Positions 9,238 to 17,187 of a stretch of 64,000 nt of DNA are shown in pieces; within the stretch, counting starts at the first letter, position 1, and every line of letters begins with the position of its first letter. Below the pieces are notes generated by a model. That model worked only from the letters and a program-made list of their open reading frames with translations, was not told where the DNA came from and ran no database searches. A program made the position numbers and the translations under genes. Origin of the DNA: VGCC01 sp964495555 (lineage in GTDB: Bacteria; Actinomycetota; Actinomycetes; S36-B12); contig CAZBWA010000002.1 in NCBI GenBank assembly GCA_964495555.1, positions 11,781 through 75,780 of the forward strand, given 5' to 3'.

Positions 9238-9448
9238 GAGTTGTCCGCATTTTTCGGCTGACTCACGGGGAATTCGCACATTTTCTGCGATTGGGAGCCC
9301 CCTCGCCTTGCGCTCCGGAGGGGTGAGCCCCTACCCTCCCGCCGGCTCGGACCGGCACTTTTCTCAGCCTCGACTTGAGGTTGAGACTCCGGGCCACCGG
9401 AGTCGTCGGGCCCCCTCCCGTCGACGCGAACGAAAGGACGAGCGCACC
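9238..9448 (+). other. ftsQ-ftsZ intergenic region with structured leader
   Basis: 211 bp without a gene. Its first 60 bp are the least GC-rich stretch of the neighbourhood and may hold promoter elements. TACCCT at 9332-9337 is a possible -10. Four inverted repeats follow one another: 9319-9332, 9341-9356, 9363-9385 and 9385-9404, the last two strong. A ribosome-binding site GAAAGGA lies at 9432-9438, 10 nt before the ftsZ GTG. Promoter positions are inference. Confidence 0.6.
9363..9404 (+). promoter_or_regulatory. Tandem hairpins in the ftsZ leader
   Basis: Hairpin 1: CTCAGCCTC (9363-9371) pairs with GAGGTTGAG (9377-9385) over a 5-nt loop, 9 pairs with one G-U. Hairpin 2: GACTCCGG (9385-9392) pairs perfectly with CCGGAGTC (9397-9404) over a 4-nt loop. 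The two share G9385, so they stack or compete by one pair. No T-run follows, so an intrinsic terminator is unlikely. They lie 45-86 nt before the ftsZ start. The function is unknown: RNA stability or translation control, or a DNA operator for hairpin 2. Confidence 0.6.
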
Positions 9449-10552
9449 GTGGCCGCTCCGCAGAACTATCTGGCAGTCATCAAGGTCGTCGGTATCGGCG
9501 GCGGTGGTGTGAACGCCGTGAATCGCATGATCGAGGTCGGATTGAAGGGCGTGGAGTTCATCGCCATCAACACCGACGCCCAGGCGTTGCTCATGAGCGA
9601 CGCGGACGTCAAGCTCGACATCGGGCGCGAACTCACGCGCGGACTCGGTGCTGGTGCGAACCCCGAGGTGGGTCGCAAGGCAGCGGAGGATCATCTCGAG
9701 GAGATCGAGGAGGTGCTGCGCGGCGCCGACATGGTCTTCGTGACCGCGGGCGAGGGCGGTGGCACCGGCACCGGTGGCGCGCCGATCGTGGCACGGGTCG
9801 CACGCTCCCTCGGTGCGCTGACCATCGGTGTGGTGACGCGGCCATTCGGGTTCGAGGGTCGTCGTCGCGCGAGTCAGGCCGACAACGGCGTGGAGGATCT
9901 GCGGGCCGAGGTCGACACCCTCATCGTCATCCCGAACGATCGACTCCTCTCCCTGGCCGACCGCGAGATCAGCGTCGTGGACGCCTTCCGTCAGGCCGAC
10001 CATGTCCTCCTGCAGGGCGTATCCGGCATCACCGACCTCATCACCACCCCCGGTCTCATCAACCTGGACTTCGCGGACGTCAAGAGCGTCATGCACGGTG
10101 CCGGCTCGGCGCTCATGGGCATCGGCTCGTCGCGTGGCGAGGACCGAGCGGTCCAGGCCGCGGAGAAGGCCATCTCGAGCCCGCTCCTCGAGGCGGGGAT
10201 CGACGGCGCGCACGGCGTGCTGCTGTCGGTGTCGGGTGGCAGCGACCTCGGTCTGTTCGAGATCAACGAGGCGGCTCGCCTCGTCAGTGATGCCGCGCAT
10301 CCGGATGCCAACATCATCTTCGGCGCCGTCATCGACGACACGCTCGGCGACGAAGTGCGCGTGACGGTGATCGCAGCCGGCTTCGATGGCGGTGAGCCCC
10401 CGGCGCGTAAGGCGCAGGCTCGACGCGTCGACGTCGAAGGTACCGGTGAGATCCCGGTCGTGGGCACCACGACGGGTCCCATCACCAAGCCGCGCACGCT
10501 CGTCTTCGACAGCACCGACGACGACCTCGATGTCCCGGACTTCCTGAAGTAG
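9449..10552 (+). CDS. ftsZ: Cell division GTPase FtsZ
   Basis: Tubulin homologue forming the Z-ring. The GTG at 9449 is chosen from GAAAGGA at 10-nt spacing and because the protein then begins MAAPQNYLAVIKVVGIGGGG, like other actinobacterial FtsZ; longer upstream readings run back into ftsQ. 367 residues. Tubulin signature GGGTGTGGAP (about 104-113), VIPNDRLL, T7 loop NLDFADVK (about 205-212), and a C-terminal conserved tail ending DDDLDVPDFLK, the docking site for SepF and other partners in relatives. The linker between core and tail is short (about 50 residues). Confidence 0.98.
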   Translation: MAAPQNYLAVIKVVGIGGGGVNAVNRMIEVGLKGVEFIAINTDAQALLMSDADVKLDIGRELTRGLGAGANPEVGRKAAEDHLEEIEEVLRGADMVFVTAGEGGGTGTGGAPIVARVARSLGALTIGVVTRPFGFEGRRRASQADNGVEDLRAEVDTLIVIPNDRLLSLADREISVVDAFRQADHVLLQGVSGITDLITTPGLINLDFADVKSVMHGAGSALMGIGSSRGEDRAVQAAEKAISSPLLEAGIDGAHGVLLSVSGGSDLGLFEINEAARLVSDAAHPDANIIFGAVIDDTLGDEVRVTVIAAGFDGGEPPARKAQARRVDVEGTGEIPVVGTTTGPITKPRTLVFDSTDDDLDVPDFLK

Positions 10553-10562
10553 CGCCTCGCGC

Positions 10563-11300
10563 GTGAGCCTTCCCCTTGCCAGCGGGTCCATCCCTCCGCT
10601 GGCACCTGGTGACCGTCCAGTGAACTGGGCGGTCACCGGTCGTTTCGGCGGTCGGAGCGCCGGTCCCTACGCCGACCTCAATCTGGCCGAGCACGTCGGT
10701 GATGACGTCGATGCGGTCCTCCACAACCGCGCGATGGTCGCGCGCTGGGCGGGGGTCTCGCAGGCGGCGTTCGTCCGGGCCGTCCATGGCGCGGGGGTTG
10801 CCTGGGTGGGACATGGCGACGTGGTCCCCGAGGCCGATGCACTCCTCACCACGGAGGTCGGGCTGCCACTCGTCGCCCTGGGCGCGGATTGCGCCCTCAT
10901 CGGGGTTGCGGCTCCCGGAGTCGTGGGTGTCGTGCACTGCGGGTGGCGAGGACTCGTCGCGGGAGTCATTCCCGCCGCCATCGGCGCAGTACGGGCGTAT
11001 TCCGACGGCCCAGTCCTGGCCATCGTCGGTCCGTCGATCTGCGCGCGCTGCTACCCGGTCGGGAAAGAGTGCGTGACCGAGGTCCGCCGCGCCTGCCCGG
11101 AGGCCGTCCCCGATCCGACGCACGTCGACCTCCATGCAGGGGTACGCGCCCAACTCGCACGTGAGAATGTGCGCATCGAGGACCGGAGTTCCTGCACGTT
11201 CGAGTCCACCTCACTCTTCTCGCATCGACGTGATGCCCCCACGGGTCGCCATGGGCTGATGATGTGGCGCGCCGGTGATGTGGCGAGGATGGCTCCATGA
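10563..11300 (+). CDS. pgeF: Peptidoglycan editing factor PgeF / YlmD-family (laccase-domain) protein
   Basis: DUF152/multicopper-oxidase-like family; E. coli PgeF removes miscoupled muropeptide precursors, and other members act on purine nucleosides. 245 residues from a GTG start. Zinc-site residues appear to be kept: VHGAGVAW (His about 74), GADCALIG (Cys about 109) and HCGWRGL (His about 125), plus GPSICARCYPVG and CTFE followed by LFSHRRDAPTGR. It starts 10 nt after ftsZ and overlaps yggS by 4 nt. The position next to ftsZ is conserved in many Gram-positives. Confidence 0.88.
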   Translation: MSLPLASGSIPPLAPGDRPVNWAVTGRFGGRSAGPYADLNLAEHVGDDVDAVLHNRAMVARWAGVSQAAFVRAVHGAGVAWVGHGDVVPEADALLTTEVGLPLVALGADCALIGVAAPGVVGVVHCGWRGLVAGVIPAAIGAVRAYSDGPVLAIVGPSICARCYPVGKECVTEVRRACPEAVPDPTHVDLHAGVRAQLARENVRIEDRSSCTFESTSLFSHRRDAPTGRHGLMMWRAGDVARMAP

Positions 11301-11992
11301 CGCGTGTCCAGGAAATCCAGGAGGGCCTCGATGAGGTTCGCGCGCGCATCACGCGAGCCTGCGACGCGGCCGGGCGCCCCGACGACGTCACCCTGATCGT
11401 GGTGACCAAGACCTTCCCAGCCTCCGACGTGCGAATCCTCGGCGAACTCGGAGTGACCGACGTGGGTGAGAACCGTCATCAGGAGGCCTCAGCCAAGGCA
11501 CTCGAGTGCGCGGACCTGGAGTTGACCTGGCACATGATCGGTCAACTCCAGCGCAACAAGGCCGCGGCGGTGCGGACCTGGGCCGATGTCATCCAGACGA
11601 TCGATCGTGGCGAGCTCGCCGATGCGGTGGGGCGCGCAGCACGCAACGCCGGATTAGTGCAGGACGTCCTCCTGCAGGTGAGTCTCGACGTCCCGGTTCG
11701 CGACGATCGCGGCGGCTGTGCTCCAGTGGACGTCGACGGACTGTGCGGCCGCATCGCGGCGGACCCGGGCCTGCGCCTGCGGGGCGTGATGGCCGTGGCC
11801 CCCTATCCGGGCGACCCCCAGGAGGCCTTTGCGCGCCTGGCGGAGGTCACTCAGCGCGTGCAGGCCCTCGTCCCCGCGGCGACGATGGTCTCGGCGGGCA
11901 TGAGCGATGACCTGGAGGCGGCCATCGCCCATGGCGCGACACATGTCCGCGTGGGGAGCGCGGTGCTGGGAAGACGTCCTGCGCTGCAGTAG
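11297..11992 (+). CDS. YggS/PLPBP-family pyridoxal-phosphate homeostasis protein
   Basis: Alanine-racemase-N-domain (type III fold) PLP-binding protein, thought to buffer PLP rather than catalyse a reaction. 231 residues. The PLP lysine is in LIVVTKTFPASDV (about Lys37), followed by the family motifs GENRHQEA and WHMIGQLQRNK. The C-terminal SAGMSDDLEAAI and THVRVGSAVLG segments bind phosphate in the family. It overlaps pgeF by 4 nt. Its TAG stop coincides with the first bases of a probable -10 (TAGCGT) for sepF. Confidence 0.93.
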   Translation: MTRVQEIQEGLDEVRARITRACDAAGRPDDVTLIVVTKTFPASDVRILGELGVTDVGENRHQEASAKALECADLELTWHMIGQLQRNKAAAVRTWADVIQTIDRGELADAVGRAARNAGLVQDVLLQVSLDVPVRDDRGGCAPVDVDGLCGRIAADPGLRLRGVMAVAPYPGDPQEAFARLAEVTQRVQALVPAATMVSAGMSDDLEAAIAHGATHVRVGSAVLGRRPALQ

Positions 11993-11995
11993 CGT
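11990..11995 (+). promoter_or_regulatory. Probable -10 element (TAGCGT) for sepF
   Basis: TANNNT hexamer formed on the yggS TAG stop codon. It predicts a transcript start near 12002 and a leader of about 29 nt with a GGAGGGG ribosome-binding site. No -35 is recognisable. Inferred from motif and position. Confidence 0.4.
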
Positions 11996-12030
11996 CTCAA
12001 TGAGGAAATAGCGGATTCCGGAGGGGCAAC

Positions 12031-12558
12031 GTGGCAGGCGCATTGCGCAAGATGGCCGTCTACCTGGGCCTCGTGGAGGATGACGGCTACGAGGAGATCG
12101 ACGAGTTCGAGGTCGAGGAGCGCGACACGCGCTCGCGCGGAAGCCGGCGCGGCTTCGCCCCCCAGTACGTCGACGAGTCCTCCGGCTACGGATCCTCGAC
12201 CGTCCGCCCCATCCACGAACCTCGGTCGGTCCGCACCCTGCGCGGGCAGGAGCCGCCCGAGCGCAGGCCCGCCCTCGACTTCTCCCGCATCGAGACCGTG
12301 CATCCCCGCTCGTACAACGACGCCCGTCGCATCGGAGAGGACTTCCGCGACGGCGTCCCGGTCATCATGAACCTCGGGGAGATGGACGATGCCGACGCCA
12401 AGCGCATCATCGACTTCGCCGCGGGGTTGGTGTTCGGTCTACGAGGCTCCATCGAGCGGATCACGAACAAGGTGTTCCTCCTGTCACCGGCGAATGTCGA
12501 TGTCGGTGATCAGGCGCGTGCTCAGGTCCAGGAGGACGGCTTCTTCAATCAGAGCTGA
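12031..12558 (+). CDS. sepF: Cell division protein SepF
   Basis: Membrane-anchoring partner of FtsZ that helps Z-ring assembly and is essential in several actinobacteria. 175 residues: N-terminal amphipathic helix (AGALRKMAVYLGL, about 2-14), an acidic/Arg-rich linker to about 85, then the globular SepF domain (VIMNLGEMDDADAKRIIDF and NKVFLLSPANVDV). The GTG at 12031 has GGAGGGG 6 nt upstream. It lies between yggS and yggT as in other Gram-positive dcw clusters. Confidence 0.96.
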   Translation: MAGALRKMAVYLGLVEDDGYEEIDEFEVEERDTRSRGSRRGFAPQYVDESSGYGSSTVRPIHEPRSVRTLRGQEPPERRPALDFSRIETVHPRSYNDARRIGEDFRDGVPVIMNLGEMDDADAKRIIDFAAGLVFGLRGSIERITNKVFLLSPANVDVGDQARAQVQEDGFFNQS

Positions 12559-12586
12559 TGCTGCGGATGATTGAGGAGGTGACGGT

Positions 12587-12871
12587 ATGAGCGCCATTGG
12601 TCAGATTCTCGCCACGATCCTGTGGCTCTACTGGCTCGTGCTCATCGGGCGGCTGATCTTCGACTTCATCGGGATCTTCGCCCGCGGGTGGCAGCCACGG
12701 GGACCCCTCCTCGTCATCGCCGAGGCCATCTTCACCATCACCGACCCGCCGATCCGGGCGATCCGGAGATTCGTGCCACCGATCCGGCTGGGGAGCGTGA
12801 GTTTCGACCTCGCATTCCTCATCCTCATCATCGGCGTGCAGTTGCTCATCAACCTCGCCCTCATGCTCTAG
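12587..12871 (+). CDS. YggT-family integral membrane protein
   Basis: 94 residues with two hydrophobic regions (about 5-33 and 75-94) and the family's central ITDPPIRAIRRFVPP motif. The molecular function of the family is not established; in Gram-positives it sits in division clusters and has been linked to osmotic or division phenotypes. A strong Shine-Dalgarno GGAGGTGA precedes the ATG. 14 nt separate it from the divIVA-like gene. Confidence 0.9.
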   Translation: MSAIGQILATILWLYWLVLIGRLIFDFIGIFARGWQPRGPLLVIAEAIFTITDPPIRAIRRFVPPIRLGSVSFDLAFLILIIGVQLLINLALML

Positions 12872-12885
12872 AAGGGATCGGCGCC

Positions 12886-13221
12886 ATGACTCTCACTCCG
12901 GAGGATGTGCAGGCGGTTCGCTTCCGCACGTCGCGCATGCGCGCCGGCTACCGAATGGCCGACGTGGATGCGTTCCTCGACCAGGTGGCCGCCACGATCG
13001 AGGAACTGGCTAAGCAGGTGAAGCGCACCTCGGACTCCGAGGCAGTGTGGCGGGCGCAGGCCGAGCAGCTGCAGATCCGCTTGGCCGCACGCGATGCGGA
13101 GGTCGTCGCACGTGGTCACGACACGATCCCCATCCCGCGGGACGGACTCGCCGACGTGACGGCAGCGCGTGAGCGTCTGCGCATGATCCTCGTCGAGCAG
13201 TTGCGCTTGCTCGACGAGTGA
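12886..13221 (+). CDS. Short DivIVA-domain protein
   Basis: 111 residues. The N-terminal DivIVA membrane-binding region is clear (LTPEDVQAVRFRTSRMRAGY and DVDAFLDQVAATIEEL), followed by a coiled-coil-prone segment with heptad-like Leu/Ala positions. The ATG at 12886 is preceded by AGAAGGG. It is much shorter than Wag31/DivIVA (usually over 250 residues), lacking the long C-terminal coiled coil. It occupies the wag31 slot between yggT and ileS but may be a separate paralogue rather than the polar-growth determinant. It ends 5 bp from the convergent ileS end. Confidence 0.85.
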   Translation: MTLTPEDVQAVRFRTSRMRAGYRMADVDAFLDQVAATIEELAKQVKRTSDSEAVWRAQAEQLQIRLAARDAEVVARGHDTIPIPRDGLADVTAARERLRMILVEQLRLLDE

Positions 13222-13226
13222 GTCGG

Positions 13227-16200
13227 TCAGTGACGCAGCAGGAAGAGTCGGATCGGCAGATCCGATTCGATCGGATGGGCTGAGTCGGGCGCAGTCTGGG
13301 TCGCGACGGACTCGGCAAGGACCTCCGCAGCGATCTCGTCCCCGTGACCGGCCCAGGCGCGACGGATCGCGTCGTCGTCGGACTCCCACCACAGGTCGAT
13401 CCGGTCGGTAATCTCCAGGCCTGCGGTCTTGCGACCCTCCTGGATGACGCGCACGAGGTCGCGGGCGAGGCCCGCCTGACGCAACTCCTCCGAGATCGCC
13501 AGATCCAGGGCGACACTCTCCCCGGCATCGGACGCGACGGACCACCCCTCCCGGGGGGATTCGGTGACGACGACGTCCTCGGACGTGATCGCGACCTCGC
13601 CCATGTCGGGCACCGTCAACGTCGTCGTCCCGCCATCACGCAGCGTACGAACGAGACCGTGGGGATCGGCATCGGTGATCGCCCGGGCCACCGACGGGGT
13701 GGTGGCCCCGAAACGCTGACCGAGGGAACGGAAGTTCGCCTTCACCGAGACGTCCACCAGGTCCCCGGAGTCATCGAGGGAGTCCACGGCGAGGACGTTG
13801 AGTTCGGAGGCAACCTCGGCGCGGAGTTCCGGGGACAGTGCCGCCCAGTCCGGGGAGGAGACGAGGGCCCGAGCCAGGGGCTGCCGGGTCTTGACCCCGC
13901 TCTCCGCGCGGGCGGCCCGACCCAGCTCGACGATCCTGCGCACCGTCTGCATCTGCGCCGACAGATCCGGGTCGAGGCGCTCATCGCGACGCGCGGGCCA
14001 CGCGGCGAGGTGCACGGACGCGGGAGCGTCGGACTCCGTGGGTCGGAAGAGGTCCTGCCACACCCGCTCGGTGATGAAGGGCGTGTAGGGCGCCATGCAC
14101 AGGGTGATCGTGCGGAGGGCTTCGTGGAGGGTGGCGAGGGCCGCGGGATCCCCGTCCCAGAAGCGACGACGGCTGCGACGTACGTACCAGTTGGACAGGT
14201 CGTCAACGAAAGCCGCGAGGAGGCGACCGCCGCGTGCGGTGTCGAAGTTCTCCAGAGCGGCATCGACCTCGCGCCCGACCCGCTCGGCCTCGGCAAGCAC
14301 CCACCGATCCATCACGGTGCGCTGCGCCTCGTGCGCGTCGCCGGGCTGCCACTCGGCCGCGCGCGCATACAGCGAGAGGAAAGACACCGTGTTCCAGTAC
14401 GTGAGCAACGTCTTGCGCACGACGTCCGCGATCGCCGCATGTCCCACGCGCCGCGCCTGCCAAGGTGAGCCGCTGGCCAGCATGAACCAGCGGACCGCAT
14501 CGGCACCGTGTTCGTCCATCAATCCGATGGGCTCCAGGACATTGCCCAGGTGCTTGCTCATCTTGCGGCCGTCTTCGTCGAGGATGTGACCGAGGCAGAC
14601 GACGTTCTCGTACGACGAGCGACCGAACACGAGGGTCCCGATGGCCATGAGCGTGTAGAACCAACCGCGGGTCTGGTCGATCGCCTCGCAGATGAAGTCG
14701 GCCGGGTACTGCGCCTCGAAGTCCTCGTCCGTCCGGTGTGGATAGCCCACGGCCGCGAACGGCATCGATCCGGAGTCGTACCAGCAGTCAATGACCTCGG
14801 GGACGCGGCGCGCCTCGAGGGCGCACTGCGGGCACGGGAACGTGACCTCGTCCACGAAGGGGCGATGTGGATCGAGGTCGGTGAGATCACGCCCGGCGAG
14901 TGCTCCGAGTTCCGCACGCGAGGGGACGGCGGTGAGGTGCCCGTCGGGGCACCGCCAGATGGGGAGCGGGGTGCCCCAGTAGCGGTTGCGGGAAAGGGCC
15001 CAATCGACGTTGTTGTTCAGCCAATCGCCGTAGCGGCCGTTCTTGATGGTGTCGGGGTACCAGTGCGTCTTCGCGTTCTGGTCCAGCAGCGCATCCTTGA
15101 TCTGCGTCGTCTTGATGTACCAGGACGGCTGGGCGTAGTACATGAGAGGCGTGTGACAGCGCCAGCAGTGCGGATAGCTGTGCTCGTAGGGCTCCTGGCG
15201 CCAGAGCAGATCGCGCGTATCGAGGGATTCGACGAGGTGTCCGTCCGCCTTCTTGAAGAACTCGCCACCCACCATCCCCACCTCGGGACGGAAATGCCCG
15301 TCGGGGGAGATCGGGTTGACGACGGGCAAGCCGTACGCACGGCAGGTCGCGAGATCGTCGGCGCCGAAAGCCGGTGCCTGGTGGACGAGCCCGGTTCCAT
15401 CGTCGGTGGTGACGTAGTCGGCGAGGACCACGAAGTGCGCATCGGGGATGTCCACCATGTCGAACGGCCTGCGATAGGTAAGGCGCTCGAGGTCGCGCCC
15501 GGGGATGGTGGCGACCACGTCGGCGTCTGCACCGATGGCGCTTCCCACGAGCGCCTCGGCGACCACGAGGTGTTCCCCATCCACACGCACGACGGAATAG
15601 GTGGCGTCCGGTTTCGCGGCGACCGCCGTGTTGGAGACGAGAGTCCAGGGGGTTGTGGTCCACACCAGGAGGGACAGATCGGGGTAGCGGTCTGTCCATT
15701 CGGGTGAGGTGACCGGGAACTTCACGTAGACGGATGGATCGACCACGGTCTCGTATCCCTGGGCGAGCTCGTGATCGGACAGTCCGGTCCCGCACCGCGG
15801 GCAGTACGGCGCCACGCGGTGGTCTTGGACGAGGAGCCCGGCCGAGAAGATCTCACTCAGGGACCACCACACGCTGTCGATGTAGGCGGGGTCCATGGTC
15901 CAGTAGGCGCGATCCATGTCGACCCAGTAGCCCATGCGTCGGGTCATCTGCGAGAACTCGTCGACGTGCCGCAGGACGGACTCGCGGCACCGCGCGTTGA
16001 ACTCCTCGACGCCGTAGGCCTCGATGTCGCCCTTACCGGTGAACCCGAGCTCCTTCTCCACGGCGAGCTCCACGGGCAGGCCGTGGCAGTCCCACCCCGC
16101 GCGCCGAGGCACGTGGAACCCCTTCATCGTGCGGTAGCGGGGGAAGACGTCCTTGAAGGCGCGGGCCTCCACGTGGTGCGTCCCCGGGGTGCCGTTGGCG

Positions 16201-16346
16201 GTGGGCGGTCCCTCGTAGAACGTCCACAGCGGGCGCCCCGCGGTCTGCTCGACGGACGCGGCGAAGGTGCCCTCGCGGTCCCACATCTCGAGGATCTCCC
16301 GCTCCATGGCCGGCAGGTCAACCTGCGCGGGCACGGACTTGTACAT
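13227..16346 (-). CDS. ileS: Isoleucyl-tRNA synthetase (eukaryote-like, type 2)
   Basis: Charges tRNA-Ile, with an editing (CP1) domain. 1039 residues. The ATG at 16346 gives N-terminus MYKSVPAQVDLPAMER and has GGAGGATGAG before it; the longer reading upstream is only antisense to the dksA-like repeats. HIGH-type motif NGTPGTHH at about residues 50-57, WTTTPWTLVSN in the editing domain, and KMSKHLGN at about 594-601. The GxPGTHH and KMSKHLGN forms and the CPRCGTGLSDHE segment resemble the type 2 IleS that in other bacteria is insensitive to mupirocin. The leader is too short for a T-box. Confidence 0.96.
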   Translation of the reverse strand: MYKSVPAQVDLPAMEREILEMWDREGTFAASVEQTAGRPLWTFYEGPPTANGTPGTHHVEARAFKDVFPRYRTMKGFHVPRRAGWDCHGLPVELAVEKELGFTGKGDIEAYGVEEFNARCRESVLRHVDEFSQMTRRMGYWVDMDRAYWTMDPAYIDSVWWSLSEIFSAGLLVQDHRVAPYCPRCGTGLSDHELAQGYETVVDPSVYVKFPVTSPEWTDRYPDLSLLVWTTTPWTLVSNTAVAAKPDATYSVVRVDGEHLVVAEALVGSAIGADADVVATIPGRDLERLTYRRPFDMVDIPDAHFVVLADYVTTDDGTGLVHQAPAFGADDLATCRAYGLPVVNPISPDGHFRPEVGMVGGEFFKKADGHLVESLDTRDLLWRQEPYEHSYPHCWRCHTPLMYYAQPSWYIKTTQIKDALLDQNAKTHWYPDTIKNGRYGDWLNNNVDWALSRNRYWGTPLPIWRCPDGHLTAVPSRAELGALAGRDLTDLDPHRPFVDEVTFPCPQCALEARRVPEVIDCWYDSGSMPFAAVGYPHRTDEDFEAQYPADFICEAIDQTRGWFYTLMAIGTLVFGRSSYENVVCLGHILDEDGRKMSKHLGNVLEPIGLMDEHGADAVRWFMLASGSPWQARRVGHAAIADVVRKTLLTYWNTVSFLSLYARAAEWQPGDAHEAQRTVMDRWVLAEAERVGREVDAALENFDTARGGRLLAAFVDDLSNWYVRRSRRRFWDGDPAALATLHEALRTITLCMAPYTPFITERVWQDLFRPTESDAPASVHLAAWPARRDERLDPDLSAQMQTVRRIVELGRAARAESGVKTRQPLARALVSSPDWAALSPELRAEVASELNVLAVDSLDDSGDLVDVSVKANFRSLGQRFGATTPSVARAITDADPHGLVRTLRDGGTTTLTVPDMGEVAITSEDVVVTESPREGWSVASDAGESVALDLAISEELRQAGLARDLVRVIQEGRKTAGLEITDRIDLWWESDDDAIRRAWAGHGDEIAAEVLAESVATQTAPDSAHPIESDLPIRLFLLRH

Positions 16347-16375
16347 CTCATCCTCCGGAGGGTGGGCGGTGCTGC

Positions 16376-16381
16376 AGGATA
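16376..16381 (-). promoter_or_regulatory. Probable -10 element (TATCCT) for ileS
   Basis: Reading on the minus strand, TATCCT lies 29 nt before the ATG and predicts a leader of about 23 nt that includes the CCTCCGGAGG palindrome carrying the Shine-Dalgarno. Inferred from motif and spacing. Confidence 0.45.
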
Positions 16382-16435
16382 TCCGTGGGTTCCCCGATCT
16401 CGGCGGGGGAAGTGCGCGGGGTGGCGTTGGGCGTC

Positions 16436-16441
16436 TACCAT
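16436..16441 (+). promoter_or_regulatory. Probable -10 element (TACCAT) for the dksA-like gene
   Basis: TACCAT in the 129-bp gap shared with divergent ileS. It predicts a start near 16448 and a leader of about 28 nt with AGAGGGGGG before the ATG. No clear -35. Confidence 0.4.
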
Positions 16442-16475
16442 CGCGCGGACCACGCACCGGGTAGAGGGGGGCTCC

Positions 16476-17150
16476 ATGCCATCGGCGAAGAAGGCCGCGC
16501 CCGCCAAGAAGGCCGCCCCCGTGAAGAAGGCCGCCCCCGCCAAGAAGGCCGCCCCCGTGAAGAAGGCCGCCCCCGCCAAGAAGGCCGCGCCCGTGAAGAA
16601 GGCTGCCCCCGCCAAGAAGGCCGCGCCCGCGAAGAAGGCCGCGCCCGTGAAGAAGGCCGCGCCCGTGAAGAAGGCTGCCCCCGCGAAGAAGGCCGCGCCC
16701 GTGAAGAAGGCTGCCCCCGCGAAGAAGCTCGCGGTCGCGAAGATCACCCCCAAGAAGAAGCGTCCTGTCGTCCGCGAGGACGAGAGCCCGTGGAGTAAGG
16801 AGGAATTGGCCACGGTGCGCGGCGCCCTGCAGTCCGAGCGGCTGCGTCTGCTCGAAGAAATCGACAGCGCCGAGGCGGGTCTGGCCGACCTCATCCGCGA
16901 TTCGGGCGAGGGTGCGGGTGATGACCAGGCCGACGCGGGAAGCAAGACGTTCGAACGAGAGCACGAGATGTCCTTGGCCAACAATGCGCGCGACATGCTG
17001 CTGCAGGTCGACCACGCACTCGCGCGGCTGGCCGATGGCTCCTACGGGGTCTGCGAGGGGTGCGGGCGAGCCGTCGGCAAGTACCGCCTGCAGGCGTTCC
17101 CACGCGCCACCTTGTGCTTGAGCTGCAAGGAGGCCGAGGAGCGCTTCTAG
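16476..17150 (+). CDS. DksA/TraR zinc-finger protein with lysine/alanine/proline repeat tail
   Basis: 224 residues. Residues 5-82 are 13 perfect-register copies of the hexapeptide KKAAP(A/V), like the PAKKA tails of actinobacterial HupB and histone H1. Residues about 105-224 form a TraR/DksA module: a coiled-coil-like helix (EELATVRGALQSERLRLLEE) and a C4 zinc finger with Cys193, 196, 214 and 217. DksA-family proteins bind RNA polymerase through the secondary channel; the tail suggests extra nucleic-acid binding (inference). The ATG at 16476 has AGAGGGGGG upstream. It is divergent from ileS and followed by lspA, a neighbourhood I recall in Streptomyces. Confidence 0.88.
   Translation: MPSAKKAAPAKKAAPVKKAAPAKKAAPVKKAAPAKKAAPVKKAAPAKKAAPAKKAAPVKKAAPVKKAAPAKKAAPVKKAAPAKKLAVAKITPKKKRPVVREDESPWSKEELATVRGALQSERLRLLEEIDSAEAGLADLIRDSGEGAGDDQADAGSKTFEREHEMSLANNARDMLLQVDHALARLADGSYGVCEGCGRAVGKYRLQAFPRATLCLSCKEAEERF
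16488..16721 (+). repeat. 18-bp tandem repeat, 13 copies, coding KKAAP(A/V)
   Basis: In-frame array inside the dksA-like gene. Units share AAGAAGGC and differ mainly at the last codon (GCC/GCG for Ala, GTG for Val) and at synonymous GCC/GCG positions. The order of the last residue is A-V-A-V-A-V-A-A-V-V-A-V-A, suggesting duplication in blocks of two units. Copy number could vary between strains by slippage without breaking the frame. Confidence 0.95.
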
Positions 17151-17175
17151 CGCCAGGCCCCGACGACTCAACGCG

Positions 17176-17181
17176 TAGAGT
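17176..17181 (+). promoter_or_regulatory. Leaderless-type -10 (TAGAGT) for lspA
   Basis: TAGAGT followed by the 6-nt spacer CGAGGT and then the GTG start of lspA, so transcription should begin at or next to the start codon. No other ribosome-binding site is needed or evident. Confidence 0.55.
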
Positions 17182-17187
17182 CGAGGT

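Noticed and set aside
13214..13236. Bidirectional terminator between the divIVA-like gene and ileS
   Set aside because: The genes end 5 bp apart and no stem-loop with T-run is present. No convincing intrinsic terminator was seen anywhere in the window.
16347..16475. T-box riboswitch for ileS
   Set aside because: The gap is too short and neither the T-box core nor a specifier stem is visible.
16488..16721. Regular 18-bp repeats considered as a CRISPR or structural array
   Set aside because: No spacers, and the units are in frame and encode KKAAP(A/V) inside a gene.
16347..17171. N-terminal extension of ileS by about 275 codons with Gly/Leu repeats
   Set aside because: It is the complement of the dksA-like gene and its tandem repeat. 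The real ileS start at 16346 has an SD and the family N-terminus.
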